64,000 nucleotides of DNA from Balanoglossus misakiensis. Its lineage: Eukaryota > Hemichordata. The stretch spans positions 3,162,001-3,226,000 of the forward strand of contig CM082597.2 of the NCBI GenBank assembly GCA_040954595.2, written 5' to 3'. Position numbers and translations under genes: made by a program. Shown in pieces: positions 17,005 to 27,772 of this stretch. Below the pieces are notes generated by a model, which searched no databases, was not told the origin of the DNA, and saw only the letters and a list, made by a program, of their open reading frames with translations. The stretch's first letter is position 1. Each line of letters opens with the position of its first letter.

Positions 17005-19590
17005 TCATCTAAGCCCAAGTCTCTCCTTCTCTTTCTGTTTCTTCCTGACAGTGTCAATGTTTCTGTCTGACCAGGTGCTCTTCCGCAGTTTGATTGGTCG
17101 GTTGCCCACATATCTTCCTGCGAATCAGAAAAGGTTGAAACATGTTATTTAAGGGACATTGACTGTTGGGTATGGAGTACTCAAAGCTCTTAACACCCAA
17201 CACTGTATTTGCCGTTAAGGTCCACGATCTGTAACTTTTAGTTGTTGTTTTTTTCAGTATTTTTAGGGATGTCTTACTCTTACCATTCATTTCTCGCATG
17301 GCTGCTATGAAATCGTTTGGATCGCTGAAACTCACAAAACCAAAACCTTTTGTTTTGTTTGTTCTTTTGTCTCGTACAACCTGCAAAAAAAATAAAAAAG
17401 CATACATTTAGCATAGATCATCAAATGCAATGCACATCTGTATTCATGAAAATTCCTATCAACTGTGTGCTACAATGATGGCAATGTTAACCTCCCTTAC
17501 CTTAGCTTTTTTAAATGATGGATACTTTCCAAATACCCTGGTCAGTATTTCATCTGTGACTTCGTTGCCAAGGTCACCACAGAATATGCGAAAGTCACCT
17601 GAAACAAAGTGTAATTAACATTACTATGGATTGAATGAGTTGAGAATATCTCCATGGGCTGACGTCCACTACCTACACATTCAGGCAACAGTTTAGCCGA
17701 GCAAAATAAAATCGTCTTCACTTACTCGGATCCCACTCATTTAAACTCTCATCTTCCCACGTCATTCCAGCAGCTGTCCGTATGTATTTCTTGTGCTTCT
17801 TTGAGGCTTTCCCTTCTTTTCCTTTGTCGTCCTTGGAAAAGTCAAAGCCCTGCCCCGCAACCGGGATCTGAGGTCCCTGTACAGTTGATGTGCTGTTGTT
17901 TGAGTCCACACTTGATGACGCCATGCCCGTCCTTTCCTCGATGAACTTTGCGATGGGGTCAAAGGTTGAACTCTGACTTTCTGTCATCACAGGGGTCTCA
18001 TGCATCTCATTTTTCTGTTGAAGGAAATCATCAGTTGAGTTACTCGTGACAGAACTTGAATATCAAATCTCACTGAGTCAAATCACTTGTAGCAGTCAAT
18101 GTAATCCCCGGGGGAGTACACCTATTACTGTCTATGACCAAGTCAAGGACCCTGGTTAAAGGTATACGGTCACCTATTCAAATTTAGCTATAGTTACCAT
18201 GGTAAATTGAGATCTAACCAATCACAGATTTTTAGTGCGTGGCACATGCAAAAAAAGATATGTTCTTTAGAACCCTCAAATACGCCATTTCAGCCATATA
18301 TGGGCGTAAGTAAATTGGAGGTGATTGTATACCTTTAAAACCCCAACAAGGAAGAGTCACCCTTTCTGTGGAATCATGGATGCAGCACTGCAATATGACA
18401 GTTCTGTGGAGTCATGAAGCACTGAGATTTGACTGTTCATTTTTCCTACCTGTGAGAATTTCACCGGAGCTGCTGAGTACACGGTTGGCGGCTTGGATAT
18501 GATCGACGGCTGCTGATACATCATAGGTCGCCTGGGGGGCATGTGCATACCCATGGGTGACATGGACATCATATTCATGTTGCCCCGCTGGTCGGGTGGG
18601 GGCATAGGGGGCATCAGTGGCCCGATGGGTTGACCCTGCATCATCTGGTGATGCCCTGGGGGCATGTGCATCATGGGTGGGGGTGGGGGAGGGGGTAGAT
18701 GGTGGGGCTGGTGCGGCCTGACTTGTACTTGGTGGGGTATGAAGGAAGGCGTGGTTGAAATCGGTATTGTAGGTGTGACTGCAATGAAGAAGAAATTTAA
18801 AACGTCAATTGGGATTGGATGCAAGTAAATGGTACACACAGAAATTTAGATGCCATTCTTTTGCATTCACTCTGTTTCTACCATACGCAAATTAAACGCA
18901 CATATGAATTGATTTTATCTTTACGGACCAGTACTCTTGATCGTCACATCAAAGATGAAAATGCACACTTTCACTACTGTAGTATGCAATGAACGTGAAT
19001 AAAACCTCACCTGATGTTGGCAGTGTTGCTTGGATAACTGTTGGTTGCTGTACTGTCTTGACTGGCATGGTTAATCCCGCAGGGGTAGGCATGCCAGGTA
19101 TGGACGGACCCAGTATCTCCTGTTCAAACCTGTCAGTGAATGAAAAGAGATGTCAAATTGCTAACCTGGGCTAGCCCATCCACAACTTAGTAGGGATACC
19201 TAGCATAGAGGCACATACACACTGGATCCCGGTGTGGTGGACGCGATCGCTTTTGCTTTGGTTGGGTTTGGTAAACACACAGAAAAATCTGAACACGAAT
19301 ACGTCGTTTTACAATATGCACGTATGAAAGCATGTTCTCAATAAATTGCGAACATAACATCCAATTAGTATGGGACAGTTCAGTGTTTGCTAAACCGGAA
19401 GTGAATTGAGTTCACACTGCCAACAGCAGCGATATTAAGAGTTTGCGAGGACGCATGTAACCAAAAAACCATAGCATGGTGTATCAGCTCACTCTCTTTT
19501 CCCCCTATTGAGTTTTCTCTCAGAGATCGCCTACCTGTTCATCTCAGCTTCCATTTCTTTCCGCTTTTCGTCCGCTATTAACGACGCCAT
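17005..19590 (-). CDS. RBM42: RBM42, RNA-binding protein 42
   Basis: RBM42 is a single-RRM protein linked to splicing and to hnRNP K granules. Seven exons, 19535-19590, 19011-19129, 18450-18778, 17726-18014, 17501-17598, 17284-17380 and 17005-17117, give 366 residues. The N-terminus KEMEAEMNRFEQEILGPSIP matches the conserved start of the family. The middle (about residues 60-170) is proline and methionine rich, with MPPGHHQMMQG-type runs. Conserved IRTAAGMTWEDESLNEWDPS leads into one RRM with RNP2-like FRIFCGDLG and RNP1 KGFGFVSF. The end RKKQKEKERLGLR is diagnostic. The gene lies downstream of ANKS3 on the same strand, about 1.2 kb away, too far for simple read-through. Confidence 0.95.
18156..18338 (+). 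mobile_element. Palindromic TTAA element, family B, copy 1
   Basis: A 183-base unit in an RBM42 intron. The left end is TTAAAGGTATACGGTCACC and the right end is GGTGATTGTATACCTTTAA, close reverse complements with TTAA at both tips. The inner part shares CCAATCACAGATT and AGTGCGTGGCAC with a second copy at 30945-31101. Non-coding; a piggyBac-type MITE is likely from the TTAA ends. Confidence 0.75.
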
Positions 19591-20816
19591 GTTGATCGTT
19601 TGTTGTTCGCTCTCGGTTTGTTTGTTGGTTGGTTGTTGGCTATTGCAGTCGACGCCCTCGCACGGCAAATTGTAGTATTATTTTGTTTATTCATTGCAAG
19701 CTCCTCCAAAGCAGAGTTTATTGTTATAATTTAATGCATATTTCTTTATTAAAATTCTGGCTTTTCAAGCCATTGTCGTTAAAAAAATATTTGCAAGAAA
19801 ATTAAAAACATTTATAAAACTTTGATGGACAACTGTTTAGCATTCTATCAACAAATTGAAGCAAAAGCAGTGACAAGGATAAGACAACTTTACCAATGGC
19901 AATGGGAATATTTGTTTGATATCACATCAACTGGTTTTGCCTCCAGAATTCTGCACGTGTTACATAACTCACTACTGATCAAAGATTATAACAAAGTTAC
20001 AGAAGTTTCAATGGATATGTTGATTGATGACAATTGTATTGAAAAATAAAAATTGAAAATTCTACTGAGGACAGACTGACAAGTTTCAAAGTGGATACAG
20101 ACACCAAAACATTCCTTCTAGCAGAGGTTATATCATTTAAAGCCCCATGGGACAACCTCTGCTAACGTCATATGACACCAAACCTCAAAGTATTAACACC
20201 CTCTAACTAGGACATTTAAAAAGGTACTACATGACCTAAAAAGATACAAAGGACTAGTTATTGTGACCATGATAAGTAAACTTTGATTTTACACGCTTAA
20301 AAAAAGTCCTTATCATGTACACTACATATTCATGATTGCATCTGACAAAATCTGGCAGTGTGACAATACTATAGGCTACTCTGTATTGACTTGATTGCCA
20401 AATATGGGCAATGTTCTACACTGGTAATTCCATATATGGTATAGGCAGAACTTATACTGTGAATAATTATGGCAGTATGTGAATCACAGACAATGATTAC
20501 ATGACTGTATATGGTATTCTGGGTAAAGGCTGAATAATTTACCACCATATATGGTAATAGAAATACCATATAGAGCATTCTAATTAAATCTGAATAATTT
20601 ATCACCATATTTGGTAAAATCAGGAAGACTGTATCTTCTGGTGCCCCTAGATATGTTAAGAGTTGAATAATTGTATAAGAAAAGTAGTTTAAGTGACTTT
20701 ATGTACACCATAGGGTTTTTGATAATGGCGAACATTTTACCCTTTTCTGAATGACAGACTTTGACAAATAAAAAATTACAATCAAGCACTGATCCAAAAA
20801 ATGGTCCACACTTCTT
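19591..20816. other. RBM42 upstream region / ANKS3 downstream region
   Basis: This AT-rich stretch holds the RBM42 promoter and the ANKS3 3' UTR. The small open frames here show no family similarity. The notable content is the cluster of CArG-type sites at 20430-20614, listed separately. Confidence 0.5.
20430..20614. promoter_or_regulatory. Three CArG-box consensus sites
   Basis: CCATATATGG occurs at 20430-20439 and 20545-20554, and CCATATTTGG at 20605-20614. All match the SRF/MADS consensus CC(A/T)6GG exactly. The last two sit in a repeated context, CTGAATAATTTA followed by CACCATAT, so a local duplication made at least one of them. They lie about 0.8-1.0 kb upstream of the RBM42 start and just past the ANKS3 stop. 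Function is not shown. Confidence 0.5.
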
Positions 20817-23800
20817 CTAAACTCTCCCTGTTGGCTCAGCCTGATAACTTGACCTCTCGTGACCCACCAGCTGATCCATGTTGTAGGTTGCCATGGAAAT
20901 GGCCTTCCCAAACTGTTTTGTGTAGTGTTCGATCATCGACACGACTTCATTGTTACTCAGACTTGTCAAGTCCATTTGTGACCTGGCTCCTGATTGGTCG
21001 TCTCTGACATGTGGGCTTTTCCTGCCTTTCTGACCGGCGTGCCTGTCGTCCAATGGCCTCCGGTCTTTGAAAACACCACCTCTGTCCTGCACTCTCATTG
21101 GGTGGTGGGGGTTCATATCCGGGTACTGATTGGCCGAGATGTGCTCCAGTGTCCGGTGCTCTGTTGCGTTCCCGTACGGCTTGCCGTGGCAGACGAGTCT
21201 GTTGATCAGCTCATCTTGGCACAATCTGACAAAGAATTCAAATAAAGATTTCACAGGCCAATTAATGGTGGGAATAATTTGACAAAAACCAAACTGCCTC
21301 CTATAACCGGCACAGCAGTGAAAGCACACATTTCACGGTCAAATGCTACAAACACACTGACACTAGATTCGACAACAGCATTACCTGATGCTCTCGTACA
21401 GTAGCTTGATATCGTAGCATATCTTCTTCGTTTCCATGGCCAGTCCATGCACATGCTGCCAGGCACGTTTGTCCTCCATCAGACACCCTTCCACAACGTT
21501 CCGCAGTTCTTTCTCTTGTAACACTTGTGCCTTCATGCTGTCAACTTCACTGGTTGCCTTCAAACAGGAGATAATCAAACGTAAAGTTCATGAACTACCC
21601 ATGGGGGGGGGGGGGACCACTTGCAACACGATCTCTTTCATGATGTTTATGTACTTTATTCTCTACATTGCAAATTATTTTTTTGTGTGTGTTGGGCCGT
21701 CTAGACATGAAGGGAGAACTCATTCAAGTCGATGTTTATCTGAAAGCCTGCTTGTCTATCGCTATTTTGTTGCACGTAATTCAAATACAATTTCACGCAA
21801 ATTTTTTTGACTCTTTGCGTGCACTGCACGTAAAAAATAAAATATCAAATGCAAGCCCTGGTATTACTATGTACAGCCACCACCACCACTATCAACCAAC
21901 ACCACAATCACCACCACCACCACTAATTACATGTACTATAGCTACTACCATTATCACCACCTCACTACTTACCTTATGTAACTGTATCGCCATTTCCTGC
22001 ATCTCGGCTTCCACCTTATCCGCATACGCCTGTTCCAAGTTATCACTGAAGGACCTGGCCTGACTGTGCCACCTTGCTATGGCTGAAGTCATTTTCCGTC
22101 TGGGCCCAAATAACCTGTAAACGATATTCAAGGATATTTGATTTTTAGGTTTAGTGGATTCAACAGAAAAGATCTGAGGCACTGGTTCTGAACACACCCA
22201 ATATAGGATTCATGAAATTCCACCTGGATTTACGAGCAAAAAAACTTACTTGATTCCAACTTCTTTCAAGTCGTTATCTGTCAGGGTGAGGAAGATCTTC
22301 AAATCCACGTCCTGCTCCACAAAAGTGTGATAATATTTGGATAAGTTCAGACTTTCCAGCAACTCTGCTAAGTCTTTGAAAGGTGGTGGATCTCCGCCAC
22401 TCTTTCCCGGCAGGTTCTGGTTGAAGTTTTTACAGTAGGCATCTAGGTTGATTCCCTCTAGAGGATTCTGCCTGGCCATGTCGCGATTTTCCACACCGTG
22501 TATGTGGTTCATGTCTTTGTTGATATGATCCGTTGGTTTTTCCGGGACTTTGTGATATGGTGGGTGGCTGCCCTGCCCAGGGGGCGCGTGTTTGGTTGCT
22601 GCGACTTGTTTCGTCGCAGTTGTATGTTTTTGCGCCGCAGCTGCAGCAACACTCACTGCAGCATCTGTCCGAGAGACCAGTTCCACTGCTGCGGCGGCTT
22701 TGGCTGCATCTCTCCTGGTGTCGCTGTCTTCTGCCTTGGCCGGTGCTGCAGCACCCGCAGCATTGTTTGACTCTCTGTCTCCTGCTGCAGTCGGCTCCGT
22801 CGCAGCAGCCGCGCTCAGTTTAGCCGCAGCTTTTTCCAAAGTGGACAGTTCCCCTGCAGCGACCGCCCCATCCTGGTCCTCGTTGCTGTCGGTACTCAGC
22901 TGCTGCAGTCCCAGGGCTGCAGCGAGTCCCCCAGTGCTGCTACAACTGCTGCTGTTGCTCTTGATGGTGACTGCGCCTGACACACAGAACGGCGTGCTGT
23001 CTTCCTGTTCGTCGCCGCCGGCAACGCCGCGATTTCCACCCAACCTCTCTAACCAGTTATTATCTGTTGGACAGAACATGGTGTTGTATGAACATAGTGG
23101 TATGATCAAGATATGGCTACGTATGGACTCATTGCAGCATTAGTAACTTAATCCTAGTGTTAAACTGTCACTTACCTTTGCCTGCTGAACTGTCAAGGTC
23201 ATGTTCACTGGGACTGATTGGGGAAGTGACATCACGGTGGCGAATGGCATCCTGGGATACCGAACCATCATCTTGGAATGTGACATAGCCACTTGGGACC
23301 ATGGGATCTGCATAGGATGAAAAAACAACAAAACAAAATAAACAAAATTCTTGAATTATTGTCACAGAGTAGGGAAAAATGCATTTTTAACAGACAATAA
23401 CTTGTCATATTTTTTGTAACATTTTGTGTACATACTGTAGTAGTCATTATGTTGGGTAAATACCTAGGGATTACTCCAAGCAATACGCACTGTCTACACG
23501 TCCCTTTATCCATTTAGTATGTTGTCACTGTTTTACTCACTTGAGAAGGCCAACTTGTTGTCGGTGATGACCTTTGACCTCGACTCGTGCATCAGTCGGG
23601 CCAACGCTTCGGGGCCGTCCCGTAAGCTGGGACTGGTGCTGTGTTTGGAGCGCGACCTTTGACTTCTGCTCGGCGGTCTGGCCGGACGGTGGTAGAACTC
23701 TTCGGACGAGCTCAAGTCTTCCTCCACATGCAGACCTGAGTTTGGAAAATAACGTTTTTTTTATTCTACGGAATCACATGCACATTATTTGTGAAAGCTC

Positions 23801-25332
23801 ACACTGACTATCAATACTGTAAAGGATTTTACCATATAATATCTTGACTTACCTGGTTCTGACCTGAGTGATGTAACAGGCAGTGACTGGTTATCAATAA
23901 GACTTACAATCTTCATATGACCATTCAGTAAGGCCAAAGACCTCGCTGTGTCTCCGTTGAAATTCTTAGTATTGATGTCCAGACCCTGTGTAGAGAAATG
24001 TTTTCGAGAGGATATTTACAATAAGATAGCGACGGGTTGCCTTAATGAGAGCTATTTGCCTCTACTGCTTCTATTAGCCTGTGCTAATTAATTTAATGTA
24101 ACATGATGTTGTCTGTACTATTGTTTATACAGAATTTGTATGCTATGACGTATCTGCGATGCGGTAAATTTACTAACCGAGACTGGCAGCAAACTCAGAT
24201 AAACCAAACCAAATGCTATATATGGTCATGACTGTTAACTCAACGCCCCTATTTGGTGTGGTACTCACATTATTATGCACATGTTGTAGTAAATATTGAA
24301 TAATGATTTCATGCCCCTCAGCTGCAGCCATCATTAATGCTGTGTTGCCGACAAGTGGCTCCCTGCAATAATAATAAAAAATTTTTACTTGCAATAAAAT
24401 TTATGCCAAGAACTACAATTGGACAAGTTGAAAGTGTTTGTTCAATGAACATTGCGATTGTCGTAATACATTACTTAATTTTGGGGAGGAAAGGATTGTA
24501 TTACATGTACCTGTGACGAGACTAACCTGTGATTGGCGTTTGATCCGTTGTCCAGGAGAAATTTCACCATATTCTGGTGGCCTGCATTGGTCGCATGAAA
24601 CAGCGCTGTCCAGCCACGGCTGTCGGTTGCTTCAATATCAGCATCATTCTGCATAAAATTAAATATGTACCTCCACCATTAATTATCTGTCAAAAGATAC
24701 TATAATTACCAAAATAATGTCAAAAGTATACAATACACATATGCCCCTTTCACCCCCAGTTCCCTTTATAGAGGTCCAACTTTACTATAGAAAACAATGG
24801 ATTTGGACTGAACCATACTGGTGGCAGGGTTAATCATACAACTGGGTGAACTCTACCTACATGAAGAAGGAAGTAGACGACACTCTCGTTGCCACAGCTG
24901 GCTGCCAGCATTAAAGATGTACGTCCTTTGGAGGACTTGATGTTGACATCCACCCCTGCATCTAGTAGAAGGTTGACGATGTTGTCATGGCCGATGTAAC
25001 TGGCGTACATCAGTGCTGTCCATCCGCCAATGTTTTTCTTGTTCAGGTCAAGTTCACCACTGAAAAGATCAAGAAACAGCTATCAGATTTTTTTCTAAAG
25101 ATGATACACTATATCTGCAGTGAGTTTAAAATCAAACCGTTACATACCCAGCTATGATAGCATGAACACAGTCATACTGTCCAATGGACGACGCTGTATA
25201 CAGATCCAGAGGTATCGGATCGAAGACCATCTTTGCTTCCGATGGATTCCAGCCTCCGCGCCATCGGGATAAGCTACTATCCAGCAGTTCTGTCTCGCTG
25301 GCTTCATCCGATGCCTCGTACGGATAATCCAT
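20817..25332 (-). CDS. ANKS3: ANKS3, ankyrin repeat and SAM domain protein 3
   Basis: In vertebrates ANKS3 interacts with NEK8/ANKS6-type ciliary complexes. Eleven exons: 25148-25332, 24861-25059, 24527-24648, 24269-24362, 23853-23985, 23541-23735, 23176-23307, 22250-23063, 21973-22114, 21385-21557 and 20817-21225, giving 865 residues. Residues 1-60 include SDEASETELLDSSLSRW and LDLYTASSIGQYD. About five or six ankyrin repeats follow (GGWTALMYASYIGHDNIVNL, GRTSLMLAASCGNES, GWTALFHATNAGHQNM, NTALMMAAAEGHEIIIQYLL). A Ser-rich linker has GYVTFQDDG and RDVTSPISP. A long alanine-rich part lies in exon 8. The SAM domain (LAELLESLNLSKYYHTFVEQ to LKEVGIKLFGPRRKM) is followed by a coiled coil, AYADKVEAEMQEMAIQLHK. 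The protein is longer than the human one (about 656 residues as I recall), mainly through exon 8. Confidence 0.95.
24744..24834 (+). mobile_element. Palindromic TTAA element, family A, copy 2
   Basis: In an ANKS3 intron. It shares CACCCCCAGTTCCCT, ACTATAGAAAACAATGG and TTTGGACTGAACCAT with copy 1, and ends GGTGGCAGGGTTAA. Same orientation in the window as copy 1. Confidence 0.75.
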
Positions 25333-26461
25333 GATGGAATATGTACAAATCACAGCTCAGTTCTGTTCATCTAAATGCATAAGTACGATGAAAGTCTATA
25401 ATTCTATAAATGTAGCATAATATTCAAACTGCGGAACTCTAATAAGATAGAGGCAAAGACTGTGTTCCCAATTATGAGCATACCCAAATCAAATACTTTT
25501 GAAATCAAAAATTAAAAATAGTGTCTGCCAGGAACCCAATAAATACTGTATACATTAGATGGTTATTAACTTTTTTCAGTTTATTAAACATATTTTGGGG
25601 TAGATTTATTTGCTGAGCAGTTTTGGGTTTGATATACAAAAGTAACATGTATCATCCAATCATCACTCGCCCCGATCGCCAAATATGGAAACATTAATTA
25701 GAATAAATGAATAATCAATATTATCTCACAATCACTATCTTCAAATTTGCATAATTGTACTTTATTTTCAGCTCTCACTTCTGATTGGTCGATAAGTGTG
25801 TGCGCTAGAACAGGTGTACAACAGAGAACTCGCACTGCCCTTTATTACAATGCAAATTAGCATCATTGATTGGTGTTGAGTGGCCAAGGGTGTCGTGCAT
25901 GGGGGCAGTATTGTCAACAGGCGTTGTAGCCCGATTCAATCAGTGTGATTCCGACGCCTGTGGTCTCTGTGAGCTCGAGTTGACTTCCGGAAAAGTTGAC
26001 CGGGAACTCGTTGACAGCTGCGTCAGCTACGCCTCTACCAAGCACTCACCTGCCATCACCGATTTTCGATGAACGGGGTTTTGCTTCACATGGTTTTCCT
26101 GCCTCAGTCAAACCCTATTCAGCAAGATAACCCGGCATATACTATTTTGATAACTGACTAAGATGAAATCGACAAGCGCTGCGACAAAGGCGATTCAAAC
26201 GTCAGATGTGATTTGATACACCTTATGACGTGAAAATGTCTGGTGCACTTATTTCTTGCAATGGAATCAACTTGAAAATGTACTCTCCGATAGAAACTAG
26301 CCACTAGTTGGAATAAAGACGTAAAATCAAACAATTCTTTGGGAATAATAATAATCTTCCATATATCCTAAGGGGGCTGCCATCTTGAATGTTTAGCCTC
26401 TTTCAAAACATGAAGACGTCAACGACAAGGTTTTTAAAGAAATACAGAAACAATAAAATGT

Positions 26462-26686
26462 TCATTTATTAGCGTCTTGGAATTCATTTTCAATAATTTT
26501 CTTTACAGAATTATGAAGTAAAAAGACAGAGAGGGAAAATATTGTCAGAGCAAGCAGAACGAGGGTGACCTGAAATTGACAACAGGTCATACCGTTACCC
26601 ACAATGCTGCAGCCATCCGGGTATTTACTATGGCGGCCAAATTCCTTCATTTCAACTTTTGTTTCTGATTTCCAGAGTAGCAGCAT
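26462..26686 (-). CDS. Possible small single-pass membrane protein, unrecognised
   Basis: An uninterrupted 74-codon frame, MLLLWKSETKVEMKEF at the start and ENEFQDANK at the end. Residues about 40-60 (VTLVLLALTIFSLSVFLLH) form one clear hydrophobic helix flanked by a CC pair and a lysine-rich segment, as in small integral membrane proteins. The stop codon overlaps AATAAA read on the same strand (AATAAATGA), so a transcript could end just after the frame. I do not recognise the family. It lies between ANKS3 and the DNAAF8-type gene. Against it: short length, no homologue I know, and it may be chance. Confidence 0.3.
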   Translation of the reverse strand: MLLLWKSETKVEMKEFGRHSKYPDGCSIVGNGMTCCQFQVTLVLLALTIFSLSVFLLHNSVKKIIENEFQDANK

Positions 26687-27569
26687 TTTTACCCGATTCC
26701 GTCCAATGTTCCAGGTGCAAGCGAGGTCAAAGGCTAAAGAAGTGTGAAGTGATAAGCACTGGCTTTATTGCAGTAAGTGTCACTCTCGTTCCCCGAGAAA
26801 TCAAGAAATTTTCACACTTGTAAATTTCTGTTTACATTTTATGTTCTCGTCGAATCAGTTTCGAGTTTATGAAATCCAACAGGTGGCCTTCGTCACTCGC
26901 TGTGACGATTGCTAATTAACTAAAATGTGTCAATCATTATAAGATTCCCAAGTTGACCAACAGCGATTCCTATTGCTCCGTGTTACTTTTATGCAAGTTG
27001 ACGCTGGCCGATTGTCGCGTATCATGACGCTTCGTACATGTCATGATGATGAACGTTATGTCATTTCGAGTCAGCTGTCGCACGCGCTGCATCACAATGT
27101 CGTCAGCTGAGCAGTTCTTTCAACGAGGCCTCCAGCTACTCAACATTTATGGCACAGTTGTGAACATCCGAAATAAAGCAGAATTTATCTGTCACTCGTG
27201 TGTCGATGTCATAGATTTTGCAACAGAGCTCAGAATACGATTTCAATACACCAATATAATTAACATAACAATAGTATTTATTTTTATTCAGATTAAACCT
27301 TAATCGGCCTAATTACTGTCTTAGGAGAAAACTGATTTACATTATGTTTTACAGGCTGATACATGTACAATCACTGCTTTTGGAAACATGTTGTCAAGCA
27401 GTCTATAATAAACCCTTGTAAACATCCATATGCTGAGTCATCAGGCAGTTGTTCTCAACAAAACAAACTTGTCTTCTCAAACTTTTTTCAGCAGTCGCAG
27501 TCTTTGCAAATGAATTAGTATATTGGGGGTGTTGACTTTGGAATAATTTTAAGCACATATGATACACTA

Positions 27570-27690
27570 CTGACTCAACAAACTCACTGGTGACTCAAAA
27601 ATAATTCTCCAAATTACATGAATAGGCATTGGGCTGACGCAGATAAATTTTCAGAAATCCTCAAATTGACTCAAAGTTTTTAAAAATAAT
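27570..27690 (+). repeat. Dispersed repeat C, copy 1
   Basis: Contains TGACTCAACAAACTCACTGG and AAATCCTCAAATTGACTCAAA, both of which recur in reverse complement at 29431-29548. Non-coding; probably an old short interspersed or foldback element just upstream of the first DNAAF8 coding exon. Confidence 0.75.
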
Positions 27691-27772
27691 ATATGTGAAG
27701 TTACTCACTTTATTTTCGTGGTTACAATTCTCACCAGGTACATGTAAGAGCCTGATCAAGTACTTAAACACA

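Larger units (their letters stand above)
25333..27772. other. Divergent gap between ANKS3 and the DNAAF8-type gene
   Basis: Both promoters and 5' UTRs should lie in these 2.4 kb. A motif containing GCCATCTT occurs near 26390. One small minus-strand open frame (26462-26686) is listed separately. The 3' end of the gap contains a dispersed repeat (27570-27690). I could not place 5' UTR exons. Confidence 0.4.

Noticed and set aside
19822-20049. 75-codon plus-strand frame between RBM42 and ANKS3
   Set aside because: AT-rich, no similarity, no splice partners and no promoter evidence.
27043-27303. 86-codon frame upstream of the DNAAF8-type gene as a possible first exon
   Set aside because: No donor that joins it in phase to 27773, and the start at 27773 already matches the DNAAF8 N-terminus.
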